Counted from the stretch's first letter, positions 26,473-35,534 are shown. The stretch: DNA of 64,000 nt from Gp6-AA40 sp035492455 (GCA_035492455.1 DATJJE010000071.1:1-64000), one strand, 5' to 3'. A program made the numbers and translations. The notes: generated from the letters alone by a model not told the origin.

Positions 26473-27776
26473 GTTTTCGACTCTCTCTTGCCGGGCTTGC
26501 GTGTGCGTTTGCGCTGGTCTGTCTGAGTCCGCCAGTGCACGGACAGCGGTCGGGCGCGTTCATGGGCTCGTCCGATGATCCCGCCATCCAGTATTCGACC
26601 GCGACGCCAAATAACGTTGTCGTTGATGTGAACAAGCGGCTGCAGAGCGGCGAGCTGCAGTTTACGTTCGACGGGAAGAGCGGATATCTGCAGTCGGCGC
26701 TCGCGGCGCTGCAGCTGCCGATTGACTCGCAGCTGCTGGTGTTCTCACGCACGAGTCTGCAGGGCAAACGCATCGGCGAGCAGAACCCGCGTGCGTTGTT
26801 CTTCAACGATCGCGTGGCGCTCGGCTGGGTGCGTGGCGGCGATCTGCTCGAAGTTGCCGCTCACGATCAAAGCAATGGCATCGTCTTCTATTCGCTGGAG
26901 CAGAAGGCGCCTGCGGATGGCGCGAACACGCCGCCGCAATTCAAGCGCGAGTTCATCTGCCTTGGCTGCCACATGACGGGAAATACCCTCAACGTGCCGG
27001 GTCTGCTGATGTTCAGCACGACGCGCGCGGAACCGACTCAGTTCTCCGGAATTCCGCGGCACATCGATCAGACCGATCCGTTGAACAAGCGTTTCGGCGG
27101 TTGGTTTGTCACCGGCACCGGCGGTTCGACGCCGAACATGGGCAACCAGGTCGCGGCGATGGACGGCCGTCCAACTCACGAGCTCACCAGTGTCGAAGGG
27201 CTGTTCGACGCAGACGGCTATCGGACACTCTCGAGCGACATCGTCGCGCATCTCGTCCTGACGCATCAGGCCGGCATGATTAATCTGCTGACGCGTGCGG
27301 CATGGGAAGCGCGCGCGGCGGACCCGAAGCTGCACGCGCCGTTCACCAGCACGCCAGAACAGGATGCGCGCATCGCAGCGGTGATGGAAGGTATCGCCGG
27401 CGAAGTTGTCGACTATCTGCTGTTCGTCGACGAGGCGAAGTTGACGGACAAGGTGCGCGGGACCTCCGGCTTTGCAGAGCGCTTCTCGGGGAGCGGGCCG
27501 AAGGATCGCAAGGGGCGATCGCTCTACGAATTGGACCTTACGCGTCGGCTGATGAAGTATCCGTGCAGCTACTTGATCTACTCGCCGGCATTCGATGCGC
27601 TGCCGCCGATGGTGAAGGACCCGATCTATAGACGGCTGTGGGCCGTTCTGTCAGGGCAGGAACAGGACCCGCGCTACCGTGGAGTGTTGTCGGCCGCCGA
27701 CCGTCAGGCGATCGTAGAGATTCTGCGCGACACGAAAAAAGATCTACCCTCGTATTTTCAGAACGTCCGCTCGTAA
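26469..27776 (+). CDS. Exported monohaem c-type cytochrome-like protein
   Basis: 435 residues from ATG 26469, overlapping the AOR stop. The N-terminal hydrophobic stretch (FRLSLAGLACAFALVCLSPPVHG) is a signal peptide. One haem-binding motif, C164-LGC-H168, is followed by HMTGNTLNVPGLLM, which could supply a Met axial ligand. The rest is soluble and not recognised; the end resembles cytochrome-c-like helices (AADRQAIVEILRDTKKDLP). Because the haem would be attached in the periplasm, direct electron transfer from cytoplasmic AOR is not straightforward; either the pair is linked only by regulation or an intermediary exists. Confidence 0.65.
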   Translation: MSFRLSLAGLACAFALVCLSPPVHGQRSGAFMGSSDDPAIQYSTATPNNVVVDVNKRLQSGELQFTFDGKSGYLQSALAALQLPIDSQLLVFSRTSLQGKRIGEQNPRALFFNDRVALGWVRGGDLLEVAAHDQSNGIVFYSLEQKAPADGANTPPQFKREFICLGCHMTGNTLNVPGLLMFSTTRAEPTQFSGIPRHIDQTDPLNKRFGGWFVTGTGGSTPNMGNQVAAMDGRPTHELTSVEGLFDADGYRTLSSDIVAHLVLTHQAGMINLLTRAAWEARAADPKLHAPFTSTPEQDARIAAVMEGIAGEVVDYLLFVDEAKLTDKVRGTSGFAERFSGSGPKDRKGRSLYELDLTRRLMKYPCSYLIYSPAFDALPPMVKDPIYRRLWAVLSGQEQDPRYRGVLSAADRQAIVEILRDTKKDLPSYFQNVRS

Positions 27777-27853
27777 TCGCTGACGCCCGGCCCTACAGCA
27801 TAACTGCCCGCAAAAATCTGCGCATCGGCGCGAGGTTTGTTTCACGTCGTCGC

Positions 27854-28087
27854 GTGATTTCCCCGCTTCAATTCCTCAACGTCGTTGAACACATCCGTAA
27901 TGAGTTCGAGGCTGACGAGAAGATGTGCGTGGATATCGTCTCTGTCTGTTCGAGGGCAGTGCCCGATGCGGTGTGCTCCGCAGCGGTGGCCGCGCTTATC
28001 AATTGCAACTTCCTCCGTCTGACCGACGAGCTGTGTCTGGTGAAAGCAGATGTCGAGCTCATGCCACCAACGCGGAGAACGGCGTGA
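27854..28087 (+). CDS. Possible small helical protein, unknown
   Basis: A 77-residue product from GTG 27854 (VISPLQFLNVVEHIRNEFEA ... NCNFLRLTDELCLVKADVEL). The hydrophobic periodicity suggests helices followed by a short hairpin, reminiscent of a winged-helix domain, but there is no confident match and no strong ribosome-binding site. It lies about 90 bases before the ECF sigma factor gene. It could be a real small regulator or a chance frame; nothing else occupies 27777-28176. Confidence 0.35.
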   Translation: MISPLQFLNVVEHIRNEFEADEKMCVDIVSVCSRAVPDAVCSAAVAALINCNFLRLTDELCLVKADVELMPPTRRTA

Positions 28088-28176
28088 ATGCAGGCGGCGC
28101 TATACTGTGCGCGGTTTTGCGCCACGGTGATGTCCTGTTTCCGCGCCTCCGGCGTTAAACCTAATAGAGGGAAACA

Positions 28177-28698
28177 TTGCCAGAGATGGAATCGACCATC
28201 GACCTGCTCGCGCGGGTCCGTCAGGGTGATAGTGGTGCGGTCTCCGAACTGATGGAGAGGTCGGTCCCGCCACTCCGGAGGTGGGCTCGCGGGCGAATTC
28301 CCGCCTCAGCACGCGATTTCGCCGATACCCATGACATCGTGCAGGAGGCGTTTTTTCACGTATTGCCGACGCTGACGACAATGGAGGCGCGGCATCCGGG
28401 AACGCTGCAGGCAGTACTCCGACAGGCGGTCGCCTCACATATCGACAACATGCTGCAGCCAGATCCCGCGTCCGACGGGCCTTCGCCCCTGGAACGCACC
28501 GTGGGACGCGAAGGGCTGGCACGCTACGACGCTGCCCTGCAGAGACTCAGCCCCGCAGACCGCGAGGCGATCGTCGCCCGCGTCGAGCTCCAGCAAAGCT
28601 ACGAAGAGGTGGCGATCGCGCTGGGCGAACCCGACGCCGACGCCGCGCGCGCTGCCGTCCGCGGGGCACTCGCGCGTTTGATCCAAGTTATGTCCTAG
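28177..28698 (+). CDS. ECF-type RNA polymerase sigma factor
   Basis: About 173 residues. The N-terminal half (LLARVRQGDSGAVSELMERSVPPLRRWARGRI ... DTHDIVQEAFFHVL) is a sigma-70 region 2, and LQRLSPADREAIVARVELQQSYEEVAIALG is region 4 with the helix-turn-helix. The usual region 4 'LP..R' is LSPADRE here. TTG at 28177 is placed seven bases after GAGGGAAA, while the next ATG (28186) is too far from it, so the TTG start is favoured. It precedes a Hanks-type kinase, an arrangement common in Acidobacteriota and Planctomycetes, where the kinase may control the sigma factor. Confidence 0.85.
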   Translation: MPEMESTIDLLARVRQGDSGAVSELMERSVPPLRRWARGRIPASARDFADTHDIVQEAFFHVLPTLTTMEARHPGTLQAVLRQAVASHIDNMLQPDPASDGPSPLERTVGREGLARYDAALQRLSPADREAIVARVELQQSYEEVAIALGEPDADAARAAVRGALARLIQVMS

Positions 28699-28752
28699 CC
28701 ACGGATCCCTGCAAAACCCGTCGGAAGTCGCAGTAAGATTCGCCATCCTCGG

Positions 28753-30711
28753 ATGACCCAGGATGACGATCCCGGACGGCTGGCGGATCTGATTGATTCC
28801 GTCGCTGACGGCCGCAGTGTCGATTGGGATGCAGCGGGCGCCCCGCCGACCGATGCGCGTCTGCGGCGGCTGTTCGAGGCGCTGCAAATCGTCGAACGGA
28901 TCTCGGAGGTGCATCGATCCGAGATCGCGGAAACCGACCCCGGGCGTGTTGCTGCCGTCGCAGGGCCCGGGGCCTTTCCGGCTTTCACCGACAGTTCCAC
29001 CCCTACCGACTGGCCGCTGGCGCAATGGGGTCACTTCGAGCTGCTGCAGAAGCTTGGTGAAGGCGCGTTTGGCGAGGTCTACCATGCGCGCGACACCTGG
29101 CTCGAACACAGCGTCGCGCTCAAGCTGCTGAAGCCGCCGCTCGTCGATCGCAAACGGTTTCTGCATGAAGCGCGAACGCTCGCGCGCATCCGACATCCGA
29201 ATGTCGTCGCCATTCACGGTGCCGACGAACATGGCGGCCGACTCGGATTCTGGATGGATTTCATCGACGGCCCGACGCTGGCGGAGGTCGTCGAGGGCGA
29301 AGGCGTTCGCAGCGCCTCGGAGGCCGTGGTCATCGGACAGGACCTCTGTCGCGCCATGGCCGCGGTGCACGCGACTGGCATCGTGCATCGCGACATCAAG
29401 GCGCAGAACGTCATCCGGCATTCAGACACCGGCCGCGTCATCCTGATGGATTTCGGTGCGGGCGAGCCGATGAACGCGGATCTGACGCTGCGCAGACCGA
29501 CGGGCACGCCGTTATACATGGCGCCTGAGCTGTTCGATGGCAGCATCGCCACGCGTGAATCGGACATCTACGCCCTCGGCGTGCTGCTCTACTACCTGGT
29601 GACACGGGGCTATCCCGTCCACGGCGAAACCATCGAGGAATTGCTGCGCGCGCACGCGGGCGGCAAGCGCGGTCATCTTGGCGACGTGCGGCCTGATTTG
29701 CCGGACGAATTCGTGCGGGTCGTCGAGACGATGATCGCGGCGGATCCCACGAACCGTTTTCACAGCGCGACGGAGGTGCGCAAAGCGCTCGAGCAGGTTG
29801 TTGCGCCGGCTCCGCCGCCGCCGAAGCCTGCGAGTTGGGCTCATCGCGCGTACCTCGCCGCTGTCACGATCACGACCACCGCTTTGGCGCTCATCATCAT
29901 CGGCTTCATCAGTACCTGGGTATTCGACGTGACGTTCGCGCGCGAGCGTGGAACATTCGATGCCTCAGGTCTGGTCGATTGGTTGTACGTCGGACGGTTG
30001 GTCGTGCTCGCGCCGGTTGTCCGTATTTTGATTCTGGCGTTTCCATTGATTCTTGCGGTGACGGCTGGACGTGTCTTCTGCAAGCTCGTCCCGGCGGTCG
30101 GCAGGCGTGCCTCGCGATTCGGGGTTGTTTGCCAGGATTTTCTCAAGAGTCGCGATTTGTCCGACCCGAATCTGATGCTGTCGGTCGTTGCGGGCCTCGG
30201 AGCGCTGGCATTCGGAGCGCTGGCGCTCTATCACTGGTCGGACGCGACGATCTTCGCCGTATTCGTCGACACCGCCTCCCCTGAACGGCTGGCCGCGTTG
30301 CAGCCAGCGAACGAACCGCGTTACGACTTGTTCCAGCGACGGTTCGAGTACCTGATGCTGGCGTATGTAGTAGCCGTCTACATCGTTTATTCAAGTGTGA
30401 GGCGTAGCGACTCGCGCGCACGCGGCGCGACGTGGGCATATGTGATCGCCGTCCCCACGGTCGCGTTTTTATGCATGCGGGCTGCACCGTGGATGGTTGT
30501 GTACGGCAACGAGTTGCCCCGCATCGACTTCGAGGCGTCGCGGTGTTACGCGCTCGGCCAGCGAAGAGACGAAACCTTGGTGTTCTGCCCCGATAACACG
30601 CCGCCGCGGGTGCAGCGACACAAGACGAACGAGTTGGAGGATCGAGGATTCCGGGAGAACGTTTTCACACCGCGCGATCAAGCGCGGGTGTTCGCACCTA
30701 CGTCCCCCTAG
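28753..30711 (+). CDS. Hanks-type Ser/Thr protein kinase with polytopic C-terminus
   Basis: 652 residues. A soluble kinase domain spans about 94-365, with P-loop GEGAFGEV (102-109), Lys124 in VALK, Glu139, catalytic HRDIKAQN (D214), DFG (233-235) and APE (257-259), so all catalytic residues are present. A Pro-rich hinge (PAPPPPKP) follows, then about five transmembrane segments to the end instead of PASTA or propeller sensors. The first ~90 residues are an unrecognised acidic region, possibly for binding the neighbouring sigma factor. Likely a membrane-bound signalling kinase acting in the cytoplasm; the signal may be sensed within the membrane. Confidence 0.9.
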   Translation: MTQDDDPGRLADLIDSVADGRSVDWDAAGAPPTDARLRRLFEALQIVERISEVHRSEIAETDPGRVAAVAGPGAFPAFTDSSTPTDWPLAQWGHFELLQKLGEGAFGEVYHARDTWLEHSVALKLLKPPLVDRKRFLHEARTLARIRHPNVVAIHGADEHGGRLGFWMDFIDGPTLAEVVEGEGVRSASEAVVIGQDLCRAMAAVHATGIVHRDIKAQNVIRHSDTGRVILMDFGAGEPMNADLTLRRPTGTPLYMAPELFDGSIATRESDIYALGVLLYYLVTRGYPVHGETIEELLRAHAGGKRGHLGDVRPDLPDEFVRVVETMIAADPTNRFHSATEVRKALEQVVAPAPPPPKPASWAHRAYLAAVTITTTALALIIIGFISTWVFDVTFARERGTFDASGLVDWLYVGRLVVLAPVVRILILAFPLILAVTAGRVFCKLVPAVGRRASRFGVVCQDFLKSRDLSDPNLMLSVVAGLGALAFGALALYHWSDATIFAVFVDTASPERLAALQPANEPRYDLFQRRFEYLMLAYVVAVYIVYSSVRRSDSRARGATWAYVIAVPTVAFLCMRAAPWMVVYGNELPRIDFEASRCYALGQRRDETLVFCPDNTPPRVQRHKTNELEDRGFRENVFTPRDQARVFAPTSP

Positions 30712-30730
30712 GGGCGAGAGAGGACCGACT

Positions 30731-31534
30731 GTGAGTAGAGCGCTTCGTTGTTTCATCGCATTCGGCGTCGCGTGGTCGTTGCAGGCAGGTGTCTCGTTCG
30801 CGGAAGCAGACTGGCTCGATCGCGCGTCTGGTTTTGGCCCTGACAAGGGATTTTTCGTCCACTACCGGTTTTTGTGCGTCTCCAATCCGGGCTCTGTGCA
30901 CTTCACGTGGTTGAAGCCCTGGGACCGAACCGCTTCCATTCTGAACGCACCGGTCGGGGCTATTAACCACGCCAACGATAGCCTCAGAAGCTTCGATACC
31001 CAGGTCGACACGGATGCTAAGCGCGCGGAGAAAGCCTGCAAAACCGACATGGGTGTGCGCGGGTACTTCGAGCTGGTCTACCGTCGCGCGGTCAGCCTCG
31101 AAAATGACTTGCTTGCGAATCACGCGCAAGTGCACCTCAGTAGCTACGAACTCTCGTACGTGGAACGTTTCAGTCGAATGTTCGACGTCAGTCTCAGTGC
31201 AGGGTTGAACAATATCGACCCGCGCAGCAGAGACTGGTTTGCGTTGACGAAACTCGATGTTGCTCCCGGGGACTCATGGGTGCCCTTTCAGCGTGTTGCC
31301 GTGACCCCGTCGTTGATCTGGTCCCCGCTCGCGGGCGCGGGGGACCATCCGTATGCACATTTGATCCGGGTCCAGTCCGGAGTGACCGTGTTTCTTCGAG
31401 GCTTTCACGCGCAAGACTTCTGCAACACCGGCGTGACCGCGTGTCTCGACCCGACCTGGCAGACGCACGGCGCTGACGTGATCCCGATGATTCGCTTCAT
31501 GGTCGACCCATCGCAATTGTGGAAAGGGTGGTAA
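30731..31534 (+). CDS. Exported protein of unknown function
   Basis: 267 residues from GTG 30731, with a signal peptide (MSRALRCFIAFGVAWSLQAGVSFA, cleaved before EADWL). Four cysteines are spread along the mature part. Alternating aromatic and polar stretches (YFELVYRRAVSLENDLL, AQVHLSSYELSYVERFSRMFDVSLSAGL) and the final aromatic residues (LWKGW) would fit an outer-membrane beta-barrel, but no family is recognised. It starts 19 bases after the kinase gene and may be part of the sigma-kinase transcription unit. Confidence 0.65.
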   Translation: MSRALRCFIAFGVAWSLQAGVSFAEADWLDRASGFGPDKGFFVHYRFLCVSNPGSVHFTWLKPWDRTASILNAPVGAINHANDSLRSFDTQVDTDAKRAEKACKTDMGVRGYFELVYRRAVSLENDLLANHAQVHLSSYELSYVERFSRMFDVSLSAGLNNIDPRSRDWFALTKLDVAPGDSWVPFQRVAVTPSLIWSPLAGAGDHPYAHLIRVQSGVTVFLRGFHAQDFCNTGVTACLDPTWQTHGADVIPMIRFMVDPSQLWKGW

Positions 31535-31550
31535 CCGATATACTGCCGAT

Positions 31551-32597
31551 GTGGTGCATCTGTTACCGACGACCCTGGTAGGCAGTTATCCGCAACCTGA
31601 ATGGCTGATCGATCGCGCAAAGCTCGCGGGGCGGTTTCCGCCCCGCGTGCGCGCGAAAGAACTCTGGCGCATCCCTGAACAGTTCCTCGAAGAGGCGCAG
31701 AACGACGCGACGCTGCTCGCCATCCGCGCGCAGGAGGACGCAGGTCTCGACATCGTCACCGACGGCGAGATCCGCCGCGAAAGCTACTCGAACCGGTTCG
31801 CCACCGCACTCGAAGGCGTCGATCTCGACAACCCCGGCAGCGCACTCGATCGCTCCGGCCACCCGAATCCGGTGCCTCGCATCGTCGGCAGAATCAGACG
31901 ACGCCACGCGGTGGAAGTCGAAGATCTCAAGTTCCTGAAGGCGCGCACAACGCGCAAGACGAAAATCACCGTGCCCGGCCCGTTCACGATGTCGCAGCAG
32001 GCGCAGAATGACTATTACAAGAGCGACGAAGAAGCGGCGATGGACTACGCCGAGGCGGTGAACGAGGAGATCAAAGATCTGTTTGCCGCTGGTGGAGATG
32101 TCGTGCAGATTGACGAGCCATACATGCAGGCGCGTCCGGAGAAGGCGAGGCAGTACGGGCTGAAGGCGCTGAATCGCGCGCTCGAAGGCGTCACGGGCAC
32201 GACCTGCGTGCATATCTGCTTCGGCTATGCCGCCATCATCCACGAGCGGCCGTCGGGCTATTCGTTCCTGCCGGAACTGGCCGACTGCAGCTGCAAACAG
32301 ATCTCGATTGAGACCGCCCAGTCGAATCTCGATTGCTCGGTGCTGCGTCAGCTGCCGGGCAAACAAATCCTGCTCGGGACGATTGATCTCTCCGACATGA
32401 ACGTCGAGTTGCCGGAGACGGTCGCGGCGCGCATCCGACGCGCGCTGCCGTTCACGTCGCCGGAAAACATCCTCGTCTCCACCGACTGCGGCATGAAGTA
32501 TCTGCCGCGCGCCGTCGCGGATGGAAAGCTGCGCGCCCTCGTCAAAGGTGCGGAGATCGTTCGTGCCGAACTGGCGAGGAATCTAGCGGGGGCCTGA
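31551..32597 (+). CDS. MetE-like cobalamin-independent methionine synthase family protein
   Basis: 348 residues, corresponding to the catalytic C-terminal half of MetE. Zinc ligands are visible as HICFG (His and Cys), SIE (Glu) and STDCGMKYL (Cys). The start TTLVGSYPQPEWL and DAGLDIVTDGEIRRESY are typical for short UROD/MetE-like proteins that use various methyl donors. The absence of the N-terminal folate-binding half makes true MetE activity uncertain; it may transfer methyl groups from another donor. GTG start at 31551. Its last 15 bases overlap the convergent DUF6152 gene. Confidence 0.8.
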   Translation: MVHLLPTTLVGSYPQPEWLIDRAKLAGRFPPRVRAKELWRIPEQFLEEAQNDATLLAIRAQEDAGLDIVTDGEIRRESYSNRFATALEGVDLDNPGSALDRSGHPNPVPRIVGRIRRRHAVEVEDLKFLKARTTRKTKITVPGPFTMSQQAQNDYYKSDEEAAMDYAEAVNEEIKDLFAAGGDVVQIDEPYMQARPEKARQYGLKALNRALEGVTGTTCVHICFGYAAIIHERPSGYSFLPELADCSCKQISIETAQSNLDCSVLRQLPGKQILLGTIDLSDMNVELPETVAARIRRALPFTSPENILVSTDCGMKYLPRAVADGKLRALVKGAEIVRAELARNLAGA

Positions 32598-32984
32598 CAC
32601 CTTCGGACTGAACCCCACCTGTTCGTAACGGAAGCCGTCGGCGCGCTGCATGCGTCGGACATACATCGCGTTCGCCTGCTTCCAGGCAGGTCCACCCGTT
32701 ACCGTCAGCCGATCGCCGGGCTTGAGCGTTGTCGCGCTCATGCCGACGTCGACGAGCTCCCCGCGGTTATCAAGCTCCAGCTTCCAGGTCTGCTCGCGAC
32801 CGCTGCTGTCCTTCACCTGCAGCAGGACGAACGGGTGTGGATTGATGAAATGAAATTCGAGGACGGAGCCATCCAGCGTGACCGGATGGCCCTCGTCGTA
32901 CATCCCCGCAATGGAGTGATGCGCCTCCGCCGCGCCGCAGCAGAGGAGCATGACTGCGAGCGAGTGGCGGAGGTGCGTGCGCAT
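32583..32984 (-). CDS. DUF6152 family exported protein
   Basis: 133 residues: signal peptide (SLAVMLLCCGAAEA), then AHHSIAGMYDEGHPVTLDGSVLEFHFINPHPFVLL, the hallmark of the DUF6152 family (HHS near the mature start and the NPH motif). A small beta-rich periplasmic protein of unknown function, common in Acidobacteriota. The start codon overlaps the upstream DUF1080 stop as TGATG, so translation is coupled. Last of four minus-strand genes that all encode exported proteins. Confidence 0.8.
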   Translation of the reverse strand: MRTHLRHSLAVMLLCCGAAEAHHSIAGMYDEGHPVTLDGSVLEFHFINPHPFVLLQVKDSSGREQTWKLELDNRGELVDVGMSATTLKPGDRLTVTGGPAWKQANAMYVRRMQRADGFRYEQVGFSPKVSGPR

Positions 32985-33550
32985 CAGAGCGGTCGGACCT
33001 GCACGTTTCGGAACTTGACGACGCCGGCGCCGTATTGCAGCGCAAACGGTCCACGCGGATGCTTCGCATCATTGGCGTCGGCGGTCTTGACACCGTTGAG
33101 CGTGACGGTCAGATGTGAACCCTGCGCGCGGATCTCGTACGTGTTCCACTTGCCGGCGGCCTTGATTGGGGTCGCCACTTTCGCGACGTTGACGATCGCG
33201 CCGGTGGCGTAGGCGGGATCGGGACGCGTGTCGAAGATGTTGACCTCGTAGCAACCCTGGCCACCGGGCATTTGCGGGTTGTCACAACGGATGAAGATGC
33301 CGCTGTTGGCGGGCGTGTCGACCCAGAACTCCGCCTTGATTTCGAAATCGCCATACGACTGCTTGGTGACGAGGTAACCGCCCATGCCCTTGTCAGCCTG
33401 CACGGCGCCGTCGACGATCGTCCAGTTCGCGTCGCCGACCTTGTTGAACGCGTCGAGATTTTTGCCGTTGAACAAAGTGGTCCACTGTCCCTGCGCCGAG
33501 GCGACCAGCGGCGCCGCCGCCAGGACCACGGCGACCATCAGCTGCTTCAT
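32984..33550 (-). CDS. DUF1080 (3-keto-disaccharide hydrolase fold) exported protein
   Basis: 188 residues from ATG 33550 behind GGAGG. Signal peptide MKQLMVAVVLAAAPLVASA. The mature part is one DUF1080 domain: WTTLFNGKNLDAFNKVGDANW ... GGYLVTKQSYGDFEIKAEFWVD ... NSGIFIRC and GPFALQYGAGVVKFRNVQVRPL. The fold is a concanavalin-like beta-sandwich; characterised members act on 3-keto-glycosides. Nearby GlcG and DUF6152 genes are co-transcribed. Substrate specificity cannot be read from the sequence. Confidence 0.88.
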   Translation of the reverse strand: MKQLMVAVVLAAAPLVASAQGQWTTLFNGKNLDAFNKVGDANWTIVDGAVQADKGMGGYLVTKQSYGDFEIKAEFWVDTPANSGIFIRCDNPQMPGGQGCYEVNIFDTRPDPAYATGAIVNVAKVATPIKAAGKWNTYEIRAQGSHLTVTLNGVKTADANDAKHPRGPFALQYGAGVVKFRNVQVRPL

Positions 33551-33558
33551 ACGGCCTC

Positions 33559-34044
33559 CTATTTCAATGCGTTGGCGACCGATGCGAGCGCGGCGTTCGC
33601 GCATTTCTCGTCAGCTTCCTGCGTCGGCGATCCGCTGATCCCGAGCGCGCCTACCGTGTCGTTGCCCACGTTGATCGGGACGCCGCCGCCCAGCGGGATG
33701 ATGTCGACGAGAAACCGCTGGCCGGAAAGATCCGTGGCGCCGTTGGTCCGCTTGGCGACCTCCATCGACGGCACCTTGAACGTCCGCGACGTATACGCTT
33801 TGCGCCGAGCCAGATCCGCATTGTGCGGATTCGCCGTATCGGCGCGCAGCAGCACCTTCAGATCGCCGGCACGGTCGACGACGGCAGCGGAAACATCGTA
33901 GCCATCAGCCTTGCACGCGGCCATCGCCGCCTGCGCGATATTCAGCGCCAGCGGCAGCGAAATGTTGCGCTCGGTCAGAATCTGGCCGTGCGCGGTGAGC
34001 GGAACCGCGGCGGCGAGCGCCGCCGCGGCAAGCATGTTCTTCAC
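33559..34044 (-). CDS. GlcG/HbpS (DUF336) haem-binding-like exported protein
   Basis: 161 residues with signal peptide (MKNMLAAAALAAAVPLTAHG) and a single GlcG/HbpS domain: ISLPLALNIAQAAMAACKADGYDVSAAVVDRAGDLKVLLRADTA ... LGGGVPINVGNDTVGALGISGS. The family includes extracellular haem-binding sensors and proteins linked to glycolate or propanediol use. Nine bases separate it from DUF1080. The role here is open. Confidence 0.85.
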   Translation of the reverse strand: MKNMLAAAALAAAVPLTAHGQILTERNISLPLALNIAQAAMAACKADGYDVSAAVVDRAGDLKVLLRADTANPHNADLARRKAYTSRTFKVPSMEVAKRTNGATDLSGQRFLVDIIPLGGGVPINVGNDTVGALGISGSPTQEADEKCANAALASVANALK

Positions 34045-34055
34045 ACAACCTCCGG

Positions 34056-35534
34056 CTAGTTGGTCGATACAGCCGGCGTGGCCGCCGCCTTCTCGAGCTC
34101 GGCGACCGTGGTCGTCCGGTTGCCATGGAATGGCGCGATCGTGCGCACGTCCAGCTTCAGCCGCTTGATGTTGTCGTTGAGCGCCTTCGCGCTTGGCACC
34201 GCCGGCGGAATGAGCGATGCGCCCTGCTGCGCCGGTGGCGTGAACGCATCGGGCTCGCCGAGGATCTTCTCCTTGGGCAGATAAACAACAAGCATGTCGG
34301 CTGTGTGGCCGTAGCCCTGCAGGCGATGCAGCTCGATCACGCGCTTGCCGTCCGTCAGCTGGCCATCATCGCCCACCGCCTGGATCATCACGGGTTTGTT
34401 CGACGATGCCTGGCGATCCGGCGCGATCGTGTGCGGCGTTTTCGCGACGCGCTGGAGGAACTGCTCGTTCGACTGATGCGTGACGATCGTGGCGCCTTCA
34501 TCGATGGCCGCGCGGATGCCTCCGAGGTGATCCCAGTGATGATGCGACGTCACGACGAAGCGGACGGGCTTGTTGGGAATCAGCTCTTTAGCCTTCGCCA
34601 GCACCGCCTCGCCGCGCGCCTGGTTGTTCGGCGTGTCGACGACGACAATGTGGTCGGCCATCTCAATCGCCAGACTATGGTGCGTGCCGCCGGTGAGGTA
34701 ATAAACGCCCTCGGCCAGCTTCTGCGACTCGACGCGGATGGGCGGCGGCTGGAATGCACGGACGTTCTCAGGAACCTGGATATCGACCGCGGGATTCGCC
34801 GTCACCGCCGATACGGTGATGTCGAGCGCAGGGAACCCGTCCTGCGTCTGGACGATGTGGCTCGGATACGTGACGCCGCCGAAGTCCTTGTAGTCGCTGT
34901 ATGTGGTCTCGACGAGCATGTCGCCGACGATCGGCTGGTCGAACCAGGTGCGGACCTTTTCGACCTGGCCCTGCGCGTTGATGGTCCCTTCCATCTTGTA
35001 CTTGCCATTGACAGTGAACGAGACGTCCGTGCCGCTGCCGCTCGGCGTCGTTGTGGCGTTGTTGGTCATCGCCGCCTTGACGAATCCGATCGGCGTGGAC
35101 CAAACGGCGAGCATCCGCTCGGCCGCGGCGTCAGGTGCAGGCTGCGCCATCGGCGCGGCGCCATTCGGGCCCGGCGCGCCCATGTTCCACGCAAAGTTGC
35201 CGCTCACGAGTTGATTCTGCCGCTGCTCGCCAAAGAATGGCGCGCCGCCGCCCTGGGGCATGACTGCTCCCATCTGGCGCACCAGTTCGGTCCGCATGCT
35301 GCCGGCGTCGTAGTCGATCGACGCGGTGTAGTTCTTTACCGTAACCGGCGGCCAGGCGTCGGACGAGGTGTAGTTCTGACCGACGGAGAAGTTCGTGCCG
35401 GAGCCTGTGACCTGCAGCGTCTTGATGGTTGAAACCTTGAGAGTATCCGCCGCGGTCTGCACGGCGCTCTTCTGGCCGCACGCTGCCGCCGTCACCACGG
35501 AGGCGAACACGGCTAAAGCAATGTAGTTACGCAT
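34056..35534 (-). CDS. Metallo-beta-lactamase-fold lipoprotein
   Basis: 492 residues from ATG 35534, with GGAG upstream. The lipobox VTAAAC places the lipidated Cys at residue 19, so it is probably a lipoprotein. The first ~270 residues resemble an outer-membrane-lipoprotein-sorting-like region (SFTVNGKYKMEGTI ... TYSDYKDFGGVTYPSHIVQ). The C-terminal part is an MBL domain with the metal motif H331-H-H-W-D-H336 and a later GYGHTADMLVVYLP. Likely a periplasmic hydrolase with a dinuclear metal centre; substrate unknown. First gene of the four-gene exported-protein operon; a 96-base divergent spacer separates it from the aldehyde dehydrogenase gene. Confidence 0.8.
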   Translation of the reverse strand: MRNYIALAVFASVVTAAACGQKSAVQTAADTLKVSTIKTLQVTGSGTNFSVGQNYTSSDAWPPVTVKNYTASIDYDAGSMRTELVRQMGAVMPQGGGAPFFGEQRQNQLVSGNFAWNMGAPGPNGAAPMAQPAPDAAAERMLAVWSTPIGFVKAAMTNNATTTPSGSGTDVSFTVNGKYKMEGTINAQGQVEKVRTWFDQPIVGDMLVETTYSDYKDFGGVTYPSHIVQTQDGFPALDITVSAVTANPAVDIQVPENVRAFQPPPIRVESQKLAEGVYYLTGGTHHSLAIEMADHIVVVDTPNNQARGEAVLAKAKELIPNKPVRFVVTSHHHWDHLGGIRAAIDEGATIVTHQSNEQFLQRVAKTPHTIAPDRQASSNKPVMIQAVGDDGQLTDGKRVIELHRLQGYGHTADMLVVYLPKEKILGEPDAFTPPAQQGASLIPPAVPSAKALNDNIKRLKLDVRTIAPFHGNRTTTVAELEKAAATPAVSTN

